DNA from: Cololabis saira
Taxonomy: Eukaryota; Chordata; Actinopteri; Beloniformes; Belonidae
DNA: 64,000 bases
Assembly: GCF_033807715.1 (NCBI RefSeq)
Contig: NC_084590.1
Location: 6,190,827 to 6,254,826 of the forward strand
Reading direction: 5' to 3'
Part shown: one piece after another, positions 1-11,343 of the stretch
Position numbering within the stretch: position 1 is the first letter of the stretch
Layout: each line of letters opens with the position of its first letter
Notes under the pieces: model-generated
The model's database searches: none
What the model saw: the letters and a program-made list of their open reading frames with translations, nothing else
What the model was told of the DNA's origin: nothing
Position numbers and translations under genes: made by a program

Positions 1-385
1 CTTCCTTCCTTCTTTTTCCCCTTCCTTCCTTCTTTCCTCCTGCTCGCTCCTTCCTTCTTCCCTTCCTCTTTTCTCACTTCCTCTTTCCTTCATTCCTCTT
101 TCCTTCCTTCCTTCCTTCCTTCCTTCCTTCCTTCCTTCCTTCCTTCCTTCCTTCCTTCCTTCCTTCCTTCCTTCCTTCCTTCCTTCCTTCCTTCCTTCCT
201 TCCTTCCTTCCTTCCTTCCATCCTTCCTTCCTTCCTTCTTTCCTCCCTTTCTTCTTTTTCCCCCCTCCTTCCTTCTTTCGTCCTGCTCTCTCCTTCCTTC
301 TCCCCTTCCTTCTTTTCTCCCTTCCTTCTCCCTTCCTTTCTTCCTTCCTTCCTTCTTTCCTCCCTTCTTCTCTTCCTCCTTCCTT
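1..385. repeat. (CCTT)n polypyrimidine microsatellite
   Basis: A long run of CCTT units on the + strand (purest at about 103-218), flanked by degenerate C/T-rich copies, so nearly the whole 385 bases are pyrimidine. The reverse strand reads as Lys/Glu/Gly/Arg-rich open frames, which are artefacts of the repeat and not proteins. The array runs off the left edge, so its full length is unknown. Confidence 0.97.
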
Positions 386-941
386 GACCCGTAGACAGCA
401 CAAGGGTTCAAAATGTCCTGCATCAGGGAACTCAAATCCAGCTCTAATAAACAATGAGGTATTCCAGACTGGATTTGTGGAGTGTTTTCTTTCTTCACCA
501 CATGAATCTAGAGAGATACGACCACTAAAAGTGGGAGATTTTGTCAGGGTTCTGATGAGTTCCTTCTCGATTTACCCTGACCTGTACAGTTGATTTTATG
601 CTACTGCTGTGACTTCCCATGTGTTGCCTTTCTTTTGATATGAGATTTCATAAACTGATTTTAATGTATGTTTGCTATTTTCAACTAGGAATCTCAAAGG
701 TTGGCCTTGTTGAGCGGTGGTTAAAGTGAATGTGGTGGGGGATTTTACTGGGCGTTGTGAGGTGGCAGAGGAGGGATGCTGGGGAAGATGCAGAGGCAGT
801 GATGCATGGTCGAGCTGACAGCCAGAGAGGCAAAAGACGAAGAGTGCAGATCATATTAGAGCCTGCATGGGGGGTAGGCGAGGAGAGCTGGGGCTTTTTT
901 ATCCTATGAGCTGGGTGTGGTAGAGATAAATGGCACCAGCA
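386..941. other. no gene recognised
   Basis: Mixed-composition sequence between two simple repeats. I see no convincing open frame, known transposon end or RNA gene. A 69-codon + strand frame at 384-593 starts inside the microsatellite edge and looks like chance. Confidence 0.5.
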
Positions 942-988
942 TGAGGAGAGGAGAGGAGAGGAGAGGAGAGGAGAGGGAAGGGAGGGAT
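942..988. repeat. (GGAGA)n purine repeat
   Basis: About eight tandem GAGAG/GGAGA pentamers followed by a short G/A-rich run. Confidence 0.9.
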
Positions 989-1085
989 GGGAGCTGAGGT
1001 CGTTTGAGGATATCGCCTCTTAAATTGACTGCGGCAGCGCCATCGTCTATAGTTACATCACAGCTGAGCTCAAACTCAGGATGAA

Positions 1086-1102
1086 CCCCCCCCCCCCCCC
1101 CC
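1086..1102. repeat. poly-C run of 17
   Basis: Seventeen consecutive C residues, the longest pure C run in this part of the window. Its length is likely to be uncertain in any assembly. The rest of 990-1800 holds nothing that I recognise; the short open frames there show no family features. Confidence 0.9.
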
Positions 1103-1800
1103 TCCTCCCCGAATCCTCCTCTTTGTCTCCACCAACCTCTAAATGCTTCAGACCCTATTTCTGACCGTTCTGCGATTAAGCAGAGGAGACCGAACGTGTG
1201 CGACGGGATGTATCGTATTTTGAAGGAATGCGGCAGGATGTAAAAGAAAGATTGACACTTTAAGTTGGCTTCCTGGGTGCTGCAGGGAGCAGTGTGGTTG
1301 TAATCATCTTCATTAAGGCTCTCGCAGATGCTGTAAACAACACCACTCTCATCAGAAAGGCTGTGTCCTCCACAAAAGGACGGATCTGTAATGAGAAATC
1401 AATTAACATCGCAGCCATGGCCGCTGCACGCTGAGTTATCAAAGTGATGCACATTTGTCCTAAAAAGTGATACCTATCCTTCTGAACGCTCGTATTGTGG
1501 CAACGTTTCTGACACATTTCTCATAATTAGAAAATGGTCATCTGTTTTCAAAATGACATCCGTGGCATGAAGCCATGCAGCTCTGCGTCTTCAAAGCCCC
1601 GTTGAAGGATACACTCAGCGCATACAGTCGGAGCATTTCCCACCTGCAGACTTCAGTCTCCGTGACGTGTATTACACCTCGTTTCCACTTGCTTTCTGTC
1701 AGTCCAAATGAAAACCAGAACACATCCCCTGGTGTTGAGCCAAGGAGCTACATTCAGCACTCTAATCTGAACCAGGACAGAAACAAACACTTGCAGTTCC

Positions 1801-2556
1801 TCTGAAGATCTCCTGTAGATGTCTGAAGGGTCTCATGTAAAGGTCTGAAGGATCTCCTGTAGAGGTCTGAAGGATCTCCTGTAGAGGTCTGAAGAGTCTC
1901 CTGTAGGTCTGAAGGATCTCCTGTAGAGGTCTGAAAGATCTTCTGTAGAGGTCTGAAGGATCTCCTGTAGGTCTGAAGGATCTCCTGTAGAGGTCTGAAG
2001 GATCTCCTGTAGGTCTGAAGGATCTCCTGTAGAGGTCTGAAGGATCTCCTGTAGAAGTCTGAAGGATCTCCTGTAGCGGCATGAAGGATCTACTGTAAAA
2101 GTCTGAGGGATCTCCTGTAGAGGTCTGAAGGATCTCCTGTAGAGGTCTGAAGAGTCTCCTGTAGGTCTGAAGGATCTCCTGTAGAGGTCTGAAGGATCTC
2201 CTGTAGAGGTCTGAAGGATCTCCTGTAGGTCTGAAGGATCTCCTGTACAGGTCTGAAGGATCTCCTGTAGAGGTCTGAAGGATCTCCCGTAGAGGTCTGA
2301 AGAGTCTCCTGTAGGTCTGAAGGATCTCCTGTAGAGGTCTGAAGGATCTCCTGTAGGTCTGAAGGATCTCCTGTAGAGGTCTGAAGGGTCTCCTATAGAG
2401 GTCTGAAGGGTCTCCTGTAGGTCTGAAGGATCTCCTGTAGAGGTCTGAAGGATCTCCTGTAGAGGTCTGAAGGATCTCCTGTAGGTCTGAAGGATCTCCT
2501 GTAGAGGTCTGAAGGATCTCCTTTAGAGGTCTGAAGGATCTCCTGTAGAGGTCTGA
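1801..2556. repeat. minisatellite, 22/20-bp units
   Basis: Roughly 35 tandem units of a 22-bp form (GATCTCCTGTAGAGGTCTGAAG order) mixed with a 20-bp form that lacks one AG. Units differ by scattered substitutions. Because 22 plus 20 is divisible by three, a reverse-strand frame of 268 codons stays open across the array (recurring RSFRP and QEILQT blocks). There is no sign that this is a real protein: it is repeat from end to end and has no other domain. Confidence 0.95.
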
Positions 2557-2756
2557 ATGTGGAAGCATTCACTTCAGTTTTCCAAAGACCTTTAATATTC
2601 ACATATTTAACACTTCAGTTCTGGTGTCAAAGGATCAATATAATCAGCCCCCACTTATGACGCATGCACAGATATATTATGTATGACGAACATAACTTAA
2701 CCTCAGTTGAACTGGAGCCGACAGGAGGAGGCTGGGGAAGAACCTTGCTGGCGAGG

Positions 2757-3134
2757 GACATCAGAAGACATGTGAGGGACATCAGAGGACATGTGAGGGA
2801 CATCAGAAGACATGTGAGGGACATCAGAAGACATGTGAGGGACATCAGAAGACATGTGAGGGACATCAGAAGACACATGAGGGACATCAGAAGACATGTG
2901 AGGGACATCAGAAGACACATGAGGGACATCAGAAGACACATGAGGGACATCAGAAGACACATGAGGGACATCAGAAGACATGTGAGGGACATCAGAAGAC
3001 ATGTGAGGGACATCAGAAGACATGTGAGGGACATCAGAAGACACGTGAGGGACATCAGAAGACATGTGAGGGACATCAGAAGACATGTGAGGGACATCAG
3101 AAGACATGTGAGGGACATCAGAAGACATGTGAGA
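2757..3134. repeat. minisatellite, 18 x 21 bp
   Basis: Exactly 18 head-to-tail 21-bp units, core GACATCAGAAGACATGTGAG, spanning 378 bp with no indels. Variation is limited to a few sites (ATGTGA versus ACATGA or ACGTGA; one unit with GAGGAC). The period is a multiple of three, so frames on both strands stay open: heptads DIRRHVR on +, MSLTCLL and MSSDVPH on -. These are translation artefacts unless transcription is shown. The array begins only 200 bp after the previous minisatellite. Confidence 0.97.
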
Positions 3135-3277
3135 GACGAGAACATCTTGCTCATTAAATCGACCTATGAAAATATGAAGTTACAGCAGTGAACCATGCAG
3201 AGGGGTGAAAGATGTCTCCCTGAACCAGCTCCCTTGGGGCCTTTCGTCTTTGACTTCAAGAAGGCAACCACTTTTAA

Positions 3278-4231
3278 AGGGGACCTATTATGAAAAACAC
3301 GTTAACATGTATAAAGTGGTCTCCACTCAGCCTGCCAACTCAGAGAAGGAGGAAAGCAACTGCAGTGTCTGTACAGCCGCCCGGATGAGCCGTCCAGTGT
3401 GATGTGGATCTACGAGCCAATAAGATTCTGAGCATTTTCGTTATGTAACCAAAATGCAAACCACGCCCACAACTATAAAACCGTGTAACTGCATGCGAGC
3501 GTCCGACTATCGTAGCACTGCGTGACAGACGCTCTCTGTCCATCTCCCTCCAGCAGCTGAACTTTATTGAGGTTTTTGTAGTGAAATGAGGAGGAATCAT
3601 AGAGATAACTTCTCATTTCAACTAACTGGATCAACCGTTCCTCATCCGTGACTGTTTCCTACAGCGCTTTCAACCGGCTTTCAACGAGAGCGAAGAGGAA
3701 GAAAATAGAAGCAGGGCGTCCGACAAATGTTCAGCTCAAAACGCTGCGCTGCGTCGCGCTGCCCCGCGCTGTCGCTGCGGCGTCGCTGCGGCGTCGCTGC
3801 GGCATCGCTGCGGCCAGTTAGGACAGTCCAATCGAAAATAAAGCAATGGAATTGATTTTGTCGCTGATGCTCGCTCGCATCGCATGCAGTTTTGACACGG
3901 TGTAAAGGCTGATTTATAGTTCCGCGTTACACCAACGCAGAGCCTACGGTGTAGGGTCTGCGTCGATTTAACGCAGAACCATAATTCAGGCTTAACTCCG
4001 CCGGCCGGAGCTTCCGCCATTTTTTCGTAGCGGTGTATCGCGTCATTCAGGCAGCCAATCAGCACAGAGCCTCATTATCATAGCCACGCCCACTCAGAAT
4101 CCCGCATAGATAATGAGGTTAGAAACTGGGAAGATAAAGACATGGCCCAGAGGCTGAATTTCTAATTTATATAGAAAAAAACAATCAAAAGCTTGTTTAA
4201 AATAGACATTAAATGCCATAATAGGTCCCCT
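3278..4231 (+). mobile_element. TTAA-flanked TIR element, copy A
   Basis: A 954-bp element whose ends are perfect 15-bp inverted repeats (AGGGGACCTATTATG and its complement), each flanked by TTAA at 3274-3277 and 4232-4235. TTAA duplications are the signature of piggyBac-type transposition (family knowledge). No transposase frame is visible, so this is a non-autonomous copy. Inside it are a nested small GC-rich MITE (3903-3994) and a GC-rich short tandem of about four 11-bp units (about 3769-3812). A second copy lies in opposite orientation at 4998. Confidence 0.85.
3903..3994. mobile_element. short GC-rich MITE (tooth family), nested in copy A
   Basis: About 92 bp with inverted ends: TAAAGGCTGATTTATAGTTC on the left and the complement of TAAGCCTGAATTATGGTTC on the right, around a palindromic CpG-rich core. 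Related modules occur at 5345-5407, 25077-26736 (interrupted) and 33572-33682, which supports its being a separate mobile family. Confidence 0.7.
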
Positions 4232-4235
4232 TTAA

Positions 4236-4993
4236 GTCTTCAAGTCAGGCAATTTGATAAATACTAGTCCAAACATTATTCCGCCTATAAAAAACCTCAA
4301 CAGCCAACAGGGGTCATAACAAACATATTATTTTTATGCAAGATATTGAGAAACCAAGAACTTCCTGGCTGCTAAAACCTGAGCTGACTGTTGCCATGAC
4401 GTTGGGAATATCACTTGATATATTAATTACAGCTGAAAACACAAGTGTCAGACATGGATTTTATGTTCTAATATGGAGGTATTTTCAGAAATACTACAAT
4501 GAATTAATATTTTATCATTTACCTTCATTCAAGGTGCAGACTATTGACTATTTACCAACGGCTTTCTGCATGCTACTTTGTCTACAAGGATCATTTTCAA
4601 AACAATGACAATGGAAATCTGGCACATCTGAAAAGACGGTCCAACTCACGCCAACATCACACTTCAAGAATGGGCGTTATCTCGCTTTATTCATATTCTG
4701 TGATTCTGCCGCTTTTATTTCCTTCTCTATTGTTCATTACAGTCTTTATAATGTGTTGAAATGAGAGGAAAACATTTCTTTAATTTTTCAGAGAAGGTTA
4801 GTTTATTTTGGCCATCCTTAGGGGAAAATCGATGGAATGTCCACAGACACCCAGCAAATGGAGTTTGGCATATTTCTGTTTTCCCACCAGATAAAGGTCT
4901 TTATTTTGTTAGAAAATGTTGGTCAGCTCTTTTTACACCTGGGAATGATTACGAGGTGGATTTATAATGATTTTCATGTCCGTCTTACATATT
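4236..4993. other. spacer between the two TTAA elements
   Basis: AT-rich sequence with no TIR, no LINE motif and only short chance frames (90, 71, 68 and 68 codons on +, none with recognisable features). Confidence 0.5.
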
Positions 4994-4997
4994 TTAA

Positions 4998-5675
4998 AGG
5001 AGACCTATTTTGGCATCTCATACTTATTTTAAACAGGCCTTGAATGTCTTAAAAACAAGCTTTTAGATTTTTTTTGCTAAATAAATTAGAAATTCAGCCT
5101 CTGAGCCATGTCTTTATCATCCCATTCTCTAACCTCATTATCTATGAGGGATTCTGAGGAGCGGGGCTATGATAATGAGGCTCTGTGCTGATTGGCTGCC
5201 TGAATGACGCGTAGCAGGGGAGGGCACAAAGCATCGCTTGGGTTGGTTTTTACAACCAACAACAGAGCAATTCGCATGTCTAGCTCGAACAGACGCCGTC
5301 ACGATACACCGCTACGAAGAAATGGCGGAAGCTCCGGCCGGCGGAGTTAAGCCGGAATTATGGTTCTGCGTTGGTGTAACGCGGAACCATAAATCAGCCT
5401 TTACACCGTGTCATGCGAGCGTCAGCAACAAAATCAATTCCATTGCTTTATTTTCTATTGGACTACCTAACTGGCCGCAGCGACAGCGCGGCGCAGCGCG
5501 ACGCAGCGCGACGCAGCGCGACGCAGCGCGACGCAGCGCAGCGTTTTGAGCTGAACATTTGTTGGACAACCTGCTTCTATTTTCTTCCTGTCGCTCGTGT
5601 TGAAAGTCGGTTGAAAGCGCTGTAGGAAACAGTCACGGATGAGGAACGACTGATCTAGTTAGTTGAAATGAGAAG
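4998..5675 (-). mobile_element. TTAA-flanked TIR element, copy B (truncated)
   Basis: Reverse-orientation relative of the element at 3278-4231. It starts after TTAA (4994-4997) with AGGAGACCTATTTTGGCAT, then follows the complement of copy A base for base with indels. It lacks about the last 330 bp, so the second TIR is missing and AT-rich sequence follows. At the position of the copy A tandem it carries about five 10-bp units (GCAGCGCGAC), so the internal tandem has diverged independently. The nested small MITE (5345-5407) is internally shortened. Confidence 0.8.
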
Positions 5676-5835
5676 TTAAATAAATAAATATTAATAAAAA
5701 AATGTAACCTGAAATAAATAAAAAATATTAAATTAAAAACTTCAACTTGAAATAAATATTGAAGAAAAAAATCAACATGAAATAATGAATAAAAATTAAA
5801 TAAAAAACTTAAAACTGAAATAAATAAACAAATCC
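5676..5835. repeat. AT-rich degenerate tandem
   Basis: Imperfect units of AAATAAATA and AACTTGAAATAAATA abut the broken end of the preceding element. They could be decayed microsatellite or a slippage product at the truncation point. Confidence 0.6.
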
Positions 5836-7493
5836 GAACCACAATTAGGCATCAAAACTCATCAAAAGAAACCACTTCAACCCCCCACAAAAAACTGAAA
5901 ATCAGAACCAAACATGAGTCATCAGTGAGGTTGAACATTTCTTAACAACATAAATTGATATAAAACTATAGCCAATATGGTATGTACTGGCTGAAGTTTA
6001 TAGCTTATATAAGACCAACTGGTCATTTTACCTCTTTTCCAACAGAGGTGAATGCATAGAGCGTTTAAAAGGCATTCAATAAATCTTCATGGAAAACGCA
6101 ATTGTAGATCAAAGTCTCCACAGAGATTTCTATCTAATGAGCGGCAGCTCAGGTTTTTGTGCTACGTTTTATTTCAACAACATACCCACCTACAAGTGAA
6201 GCACGAGTTTCCTCTTGTCCTTTTTTTCCATCTTGCTCATTTCTGATTCGTGATGTCCTTTGGACGACATGTTGAAATCTCTGTAAGAGCCTGTCTGCAG
6301 GCGCAGCCCTCTGATTGGTCAGATGTCAAGTCATCATTGCGGTTACAGGTCTCTTTTCTCTCCTCCGCCTCACAGTAGAGATGTAGAGATGTTGGAGATC
6401 TTCTTGAGGTCTCCGCTGTTGAAGGAGCTTCAACTGACTGCTCCAAATGACTCATTCATACTCTTTCATAGTCTTTCTGTTGGAATTATTGTAAATAAGT
6501 AGTAAGTTATCATGCTCACTATTAACAGAATGAGTGGTAATTTGCTTACGCCTGTGACACACTGATAAAACAATGCTGTGTTAAGTGATTAAAAAGTGCT
6601 GCACAAGAAGTTTCCTGTTTATCAGCATTAAAGCAGAAGTCTGCAGAGAAGAGGAAACTTCTTGTTACTAACGAACAATAACAAAAGCAATCTATTAGAG
6701 TTAGAGTAAGTTTGAGATTTTACACGTCTCGACTGCTCTCCTTGCGCAAGTCAAAAAGATACTTAACTGTGTCCGTGTCTCTTTTGTCTCCAGAAAGTGT
6801 GATGTTACGAATGTTAAGTGTTTGAACCTAACACTTTCAGAACTGTGATTGTTAAATGAAGACAATACATAATAACAGTTTGTGTTTTAGCAGCTTAAAC
6901 CAGTTGTGTTCGTCCATTATTGTGATTTTAGATGAAGAAAATTAAAAGAAGAGCCGATTTTCTTGTTACTGTTAGTTCACTTCATCAGATTTCTTTCAAA
7001 AACCCTTCAGTTTGGATTTGTTTTGATGCTCATTTTTTAATTTTGACAGTGGATTCATGAAAGCTTTTCTTCTGAGGATCTGTTCATGCTGTGGGACAAG
7101 ATATCCATAGTTGCCATAACAGTACAATCTTTTTCCTTTTTTGCTTGGGCAGGGAAATCCAGCCTGTCCAGGGTAACGATCGGATGGAGTTCAGCTTCGT
7201 AGCGTGGGTTCCCCTGGCGAGACGTGGGAGTACAGGTGTCAGCTGGCAGTGATGGGTACGTACTTGTGCACGTTACTCCGTAGATGTAGGAAGCATGAGG
7301 TTGGAGGTGCCGTGGTCTGCCAGAAGTATCAGAGGTTACTGAGGTGTCCATCACGGCTGTGAAGACGCAGCCCGTGGAGATTTCTGTGTTCTGTGTTGGA
7401 AACGGTCTGATTAACTTCACACAAGGACTTGTGTCCATTTCAGCTGAGACGTCTTCATCTTTCATTGACTCTTATTGTTCTCAGTGACTACGT
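5836..7493. other. no gene recognised
   Basis: Mostly single-copy-looking DNA. A 136-codon reverse-strand frame (7055-7465) has mixed composition but no domain, repeat or family feature that I know, and I would not annotate it as a gene. Confidence 0.45.
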
Positions 7494-8706
7494 TACGTCA
7501 AAATTCAGGTTAAGGTCAATTTTCCGGTTACTGAAACATTGGGAATAATGTGTTTCCATGTGTGAGCAAACAGGGTTATCCCTGTTTACATGGTGATTAA
7601 TCATTCAGGATATCTGGATCAAACCAGCGACGCACGGAGAACGTCATGACGCAATTCCACTCATTTCTGCTTCTTCTTCTTGTATCCAAATTCAAAACAA
7701 CAACAATAACAGCAGCACGGTGGATAATGAACAGTTCAGTAGAAGTGGTTTTGTTTCTCTCCCTGTAGTTCACCTTTTTCAGCGTCTTCCAGCTGAGCTT
7801 GATCTGGTCTGGCGTTCCTACAAATGCTGCTTCAACTTTTCTCTCACCTTCTTGTAAATCTTCTATCCCGGTACTTTCTACCGTCTACAAATGCAGAAAT
7901 GTTCATATCCTTCATTACATTTATGAAGTGATTAGTCTCCTCCTGGTCTTGTTTCTCCGTGTTTATAAGAACTTCCTGGACTCAAAAGACCAGGATTCCT
8001 TGTGAACAGAGCATGTGCAGAAAACAAATTCCTGTTCCGTTTGATGGGGATATTCCCTTAGGCGTATACATGACCTAATATTCGTACAGGTACAGGTAGG
8101 TATAACTCTGTTCCTGAAGAGGAAAGATTATGTCGTGTTTGTAATTTAAATGTTGTTGAGGATTAACTTCATTTTTTGTTTTATTGTCCATTATATGATG
8201 AAGCCAGAAAGCTTTATTTCAGAAAATGCAAGATTGTAAACCTGAGCTGTTTTGGACTGAGGATGAAGTTGGAATGTTTTTTCAGAGAGGAGGTTTTCTC
8301 TATAGCTACCTTTATAAAGAGAGCCTGGAAACAGAGAAACGACAAATTATATGGAAACTGAGAAAGGATCAGTAATTTGATCTGTAATGTACAAGTGGAA
8401 TTTATCATTTTGTGTTTGTGTTTTTGTTTGTACGCAGCTGATGTTTGTTTGCTGGCGTAGAGTATCTGTGTCTTGTAAGCCCTTATAGGCTGGAACCTTA
8501 CAGGGTTATGACACATTAATAAATAACAATTTATTCATTTCAATTAATATACGTGTTAGAAAAGGAGGAACCCAGGGGTCATTCTCGGGTTTTTAAATAA
8601 CGGAATATGAGCAAATTCGGGTTATTCAAAGGGGTTATTGGTGTTTACATGGCCGTGCGCAACCGGGTTATTGCCAATATTCCGGTTAGAAAAGGGTTAT
8701 TGATGC
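7494..8706. mobile_element. MITE (TTTACATGG family), copy 1
   Basis: It matches 56232-56842 over most of its length, including the segments with ATCATTCAGGATATCTGG and the repeated TTTACATGG-type motifs. The ends are inverted (ATTCAGGTTA near 7500; the complement-like block around 8660-8700). It is interrupted by a LINE 3' end at 8086-8544. No coding sequence of its own is visible. Confidence 0.7.
8086..8544 (+). pseudogene. LINE 3' end, 5'-truncated, inserted in MITE
   Basis: A + strand frame encodes a C-terminal LINE ORF2-like tail: a Cys-rich segment (RVCNLNVVED, then HFLFYCPLYDEARKLYF) and a frame ending KRAWKQRNDKLYGN before a stop at about 8359. A 3' UTR with AATAAATAA follows. Flanking it are 10-bp near-identical repeats, TAATATTCGT (8076-8085) and TAATATACGT (8545-8554), consistent with a target-site duplication. 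The zinc-knuckle-like tail is typical of non-LTR retrotransposons; the clade is uncertain. Confidence 0.65.
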
Positions 8707-9240
8707 ATAGAAACATAGTCAGTGAAAGAATCCCAGCTAGCACTCTTTGTTGGATGGCTTGTCCAACCTCCTCTGCCGTGCCGCTTGGGTGAACCAGCGT
8801 GAACTCTTCTGAGTGGCAGTAGCGTGGTTTTAGAAGCCGGTGGAAGCGAGGAGCTTCTCTGTGACTGCAGCTGTCCGCGTTGTACAGTCATTGCCCTAAA
8901 AATACAGCAGATGACTGACGGCTCCCGCAGCTGTCCGTCGTCCCACCGTGGACCAAACGTGCCCGGATAAAAACAACCAAAACACTGCTCGTGTTTGTTG
9001 TTGTGGAGGCATGTTACGGACTAATGCTCCATATTTATGCCCTCTGAAGAATGATCAGTCTATTCCAGAGCATTACTTAACCCATGTGGTAGTCCTGTTG
9101 TGACTTCCATCTTTTCCAGAGAGGTGCTCTCAGGAATGTGCATCACCGTCCTGAACATTCCATGGGGATTTCAGCTGGGAATACTGGAACTGATCCAATC
9201 TCAAAACTATGAAAATATATATGAATATATTTGTCTCATA
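8707..9240. other. no gene recognised
   Basis: Unassigned sequence between two MITEs; no open frame or repeat end that I can support. Confidence 0.45.
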
Positions 9241-9242
9241 TA

Positions 9243-9608
9243 CAGGACAGTCTCAGAAAATTAGAATATTGTGATTAAGTCCTTTATTTTCTGTAATGCA
9301 AAAATGTCATACATTCTGGATTGATTACAAATCAACTGAAATATTGCAAGCCTTTTATTATTTTAATATTGCTGATCATGGCTTACAGCTTAAGAAAACT
9401 CAAATATCCTATCTCAAAAAATTATAATATTCTGGGAATCTTAATCTTAAACTGTAAACCATAATCAGCAATATTAAAATAATAAAAGGCTTGCAATATT
9501 TCAGTTGATTTGTAATGAATCCAGAATGTATGACATTTTTGTTTTTTTAATTGCATTAAAGAAAATAAAGAACTTTATCACAATATTCGAATTTTCTGAG
9601 TACTGTCG
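9243..9608. mobile_element. palindromic Tc1/mariner-type MITE, copy 1
   Basis: Two long inverted arms of about 150 bp. The left begins CAGGACAGTCTCAGAAAATT after a TA dinucleotide; the right ends with the complement, slightly damaged (GAGTACTGTCG). The arms share AATATTGCAAGCCTTTTATT and its complement. A second copy is at 27525-27888. TA insertion and long TIRs fit a Tc1/mariner-type MITE. There is no transposase. Confidence 0.85.
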
Positions 9609-11343
9609 TTTCTGTCATATCACCTGTGGTTTGGTTTAGTTTTTTCTCCAGCATCCTTCTGGATCTTTTTAATGAATAAGCTCAAAGATGTTTCCTCTCC
9701 AGCTGAATTTACAGTTCCTTTTATAGGCTTACCTGCAATTTGGAAAAATGTACTTTTTATTTTTTTCATTCCCATTAATTCCAACATATTCCTCATTCCC
9801 ATGGAAAGTTTCCAGCTTTGAAAACTGCTGGAATTCCTCACCCCTGCTCGGGAACAGTGTTCCTTTTTCACGGTTTGTTGCAATAAAGGAATCAAATGTG
9901 AAACGCTTTGGTGCGGGAAACCTTTGAATCTTCCGCCACAAAGAGAGGTGGAATAAACCCCTTGTCTGGTCTGATTCTCGCGACAGCAGAGTGGCAGTGA
10001 AACAATGATGCGGATGTGGAGGATCCCAGATTGATCCTCCCTATTCAGCCCTGCAGCAGCTGCACAGACATAAGGAGAGGCATCATTACAGTGAAGCACG
10101 GCCCGTTAATAGGCCCGCGACGTGGGGGGCCTGCCGGCTCTGCACACAGCTCACGGGAGGGGCGGGGTAGGGGCGGGGAGGTCATCGGTTAGGGAGGGCT
10201 GAAAGGAGAGCCCAGACGGGACGGGCGGGGGGGGGTGCAGCCAACATTTACTGTATGTAAGGGTCAATGACGTGACGCCTATATTTTACGAAAAACAGAT
10301 TTTACTTTCAATTCAAAAAAGGTTTAAATGGATAAAAGAAATACCATATATATATATATTTATGAACTACCTGTCCCACATATGGACTCACTTGAATTTT
10401 ACAAAAAATACTAGTTATTTGGGATTTTGTTGTTGTTTTAAGCGTCTAAATGTCATGTGGTGCCACCGTCCAACCAGGACTCTGGTTTTGAAAACTTTTT
10501 TGAAATCACTCTAAATGTTTTTAAATCAATCTTCTTCTATCTGGCATGATTTCCAAAATGTCTTGTAGTGTGTAAGATTTATACACATTTATATTTATAT
10601 TTCCATCATAATATACAAACAAAGTTTGACTGATGTCCATTTTATGAAATATCATGTGACGCGACCATTAAAACAAACATTTTTGTATAATACTGAAAAC
10701 TTGTAAAAAAAAAGATGTCAAGATGTTAAGGAAATTAATTTATTTTAATATGAATCATGGTTGCACCACATGACCTTTTTTAAGGCTAGTGCCAATTCAT
10801 CTTGACAAAAATCACTTAATTTAAAAGTTTTACATGAATTTATGTGTACACAACATTCTTAATGTTTGAACTACTGCAATAGATATTCTTTTTTCTATTA
10901 TTTTAAAATTGAGCTGTTGAAAATCCTTATTCGTCATTGACCCGTATACAGGTTTCATCCCTCCTCAGTGAAAGCACAAGTCCACATGACTTTCTTCTTT
11001 ACACCAGCGCTCCTCAGCTCCGGTCCCAGAGGGCCACTGTCCTGCATGGTTCTGGTGCTCCTCTGCAGGCAATGATGACAAGATGATCAGCTGCTCTGAA
11101 GCCGCTGTGCCGGAGCAGGGGAAACAGCCCAGACATGCAGGGTGCTGCCCTTCCAGACTGGAGTTGGGGAACTTTGATCTAAAGAAAAAAGGATCATGTG
11201 GGTAAGACTAAGTACCCCCTTTACTCCCTCTGTTGGTTTAACAGGACTGAGTTGCTCATCAAGTGGTCATCAGCAGATGTTCAGACCTACATAAATGCAG
11301 ATCCTGATCTGGAATTACTCAAAAATGTTAAGTGCTCTACACT
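9609..11343. other. no gene recognised; contains a GC-box cluster
   Basis: Mostly AT-rich. A 159-codon reverse frame (9620-10099) shows no recognisable domain. The motif ATTCCCATGGAAAGTTTCC near 9797 resembles a sequence near 40000, suggesting a dispersed repeat fragment. Confidence 0.45.
10140..10235. promoter_or_regulatory. possible GC-box cluster
   Basis: A short G+C-rich patch contains two GGGGCGGGG boxes 8 bp apart (10157-10179) followed by further G-rich sequence. GC boxes are Sp1-type sites, but I see no transcript start or first exon next to them. It may be only a G-rich patch. Confidence 0.2.

Noticed and set aside
1762..2568. 268-codon reverse frame over the 22/20-bp array
   Set aside because: It is repeat throughout; the frame stays open only because unit lengths sum to a multiple of three.
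2664..3191. 175-codon frames on both strands over the 21-bp array
   Set aside because: A 21-bp period keeps several frames open at once; no other coding evidence.
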